Shown here: positions 29,375 through 29,764 of the stretch, in pieces
Position numbering within the stretch: the first letter of the stretch is position 1
Layout: each line of letters begins with the position of its first letter
Source: a virus
Virus record (IMG/VR): IMGVR_UViG_3300003138_000021
Location: 1 to 29,764 of that record
Length of the DNA: 29,764 nt
Direction: 5' to 3' (one strand)
Position numbers and translations under genes: made by a program
The notes under the pieces: generated by a model
Database searches by the model: none
What the model was told of the DNA's origin: nothing
The model's input: the letters and a program-made list of their open reading frames with translations, nothing else

Positions 29375-29764
29375 ATGGGTATTCACAGTGAAGCGATCTT
29401 AAACCGGAAATACATGGAGATGATAAAACTACTCAACATCTATCTCAATCACTTCCCGAGACACGAGAAGTACGCATTGTCAAATACCATTCGCAATACA
29501 GCCTACAGTCTCTATGACCTCATAACGGAGACAAATAAGCGTTATTTCAAAAAGACAACACTCACGGAGCTTGACGTAACGCACCAGAAGCTTCGCATGC
29601 AGATCTACCTTGCCAACGAATTGGGGTACTTCAACTTTAAAAACGGCAAAGAGGATGCTAGCGTGAACGGTGCGCATCGGTTTATCGCCATAGGAAAACT
29701 GATCGACGAGATCGGGAAGATCATCGGGGCGTGGATACATAAGCTCAAGGAGAATGCCAAATGA
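29375..29764 (+). CDS. avd: Avd-like DGR accessory protein
   Basis: 129 residues, four amphipathic helices: about 5-27, 33-58 (HFPRHEKYALSNTIRNTAYS), 64-85 and 100-126. The FPRHEKYALS start of helix 2, Lys/Arg-rich helix faces, and IGKLIDEIGKIIGAWIHKLK at the end match the Avd/four-helix-bundle family. Avd forms a barrel-like pentamer that binds the DGR reverse transcriptase and the template RNA and is needed for cDNA synthesis. GAGGGAGA precedes the ATG. Its stop TGA is the last three bases of the window and overlaps an ATG (ATGA). It lies 35 nt after the target gene. Confidence 0.87.
   Translation: MGIHSEAILNRKYMEMIKLLNIYLNHFPRHEKYALSNTIRNTAYSLYDLITETNKRYFKKTTLTELDVTHQKLRMQIYLANELGYFNFKNGKEDASVNGAHRFIAIGKLIDEIGKIIGAWIHKLKENAK

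Noticed and set aside
1-29764. tRNA genes, rRNA, CRISPR arrays and insertion sequences
   Set aside because: None was seen: no cloverleaf-like segments, regularly spaced repeats or transposase genes.

Overview
The window is most of a temperate, contractile-tailed (myovirus-type) phage or prophage. It combines a lambda-like DNA packaging and head module with a P2-like tail module. At the right edge is the start of a diversity-generating retroelement (DGR) cassette. The sequence is moderately AT-rich and uses ATA, AGA and AGG codons heavily. Several -10 boxes stand without a good -35. This fits a Campylobacterota host (Sulfurimonas/Sulfurovum-like), but that is inference from codon style and not a marker-based call.

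Layout. Positions 1-620 (minus): tiny overlapping early genes ending in an excisionase/AlpA-like HTH protein. 684-776: a control region that is an inverted near-copy of the repressor control region. 837-980 (plus): a small membrane protein. 973-3230 (minus): an S24/CI-like repressor followed by two membrane-anchored proteins of unknown function, probably expressed in the lysogen. 3231-3331: divergent operator/promoter region. 3332-5879 (plus): Cro-like and CII-like regulators, a structured repeat-rich stretch, a winged-helix replication protein and two unknown early proteins. 5866-6960: tyrosine integrase. 6962-7483: a gpZ-like tail protein in an unusual place. 7841-15085: small and large terminase, RHH protein, gpW-like connector, portal, fused prohead protease/major capsid protein and head-completion genes. 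15085-25914: P2-order tail genes (V, W, J, I, fibre and fibre assembly, sheath, tube, E/E' frameshift chaperone, tape measure, U, X, D). 25950-27827: lysis cassette with holin-like proteins, nested spanins, a stand-alone NrdD-type glycyl-radical fragment and a GH108 endolysin. 27846-29764: a small beta protein, a DGR target protein with a C-terminal C-type-lectin-like variable region, and an Avd-like accessory protein. The template repeat and reverse transcriptase would lie just right of position 29764 and are not in this window.

How it works together. The repressor very likely binds four copies of the palindrome TACAAAATGTA, arranged as two pairs with 35-bp centre spacing, and holds both early promoters. 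Its S24 domain suggests SOS-triggered cleavage. After induction the early genes replicate the DNA, the lambda-type module packages it and a P2-type contractile tail is built. The DGR would diversify an adhesin-like protein.

Most noteworthy points: the DGR edge with an adenine-depleted variable region; a 52-residue NrdD C-terminal fragment with an intact RVxGY loop; a minus-strand small membrane gene with its own extended -10 promoter inside the late tail operon; a T TTT TTA frameshift site; a strong internal start inside the protease-capsid fusion; and poly-G tracts placed where length change would alter expression or fuse genes.
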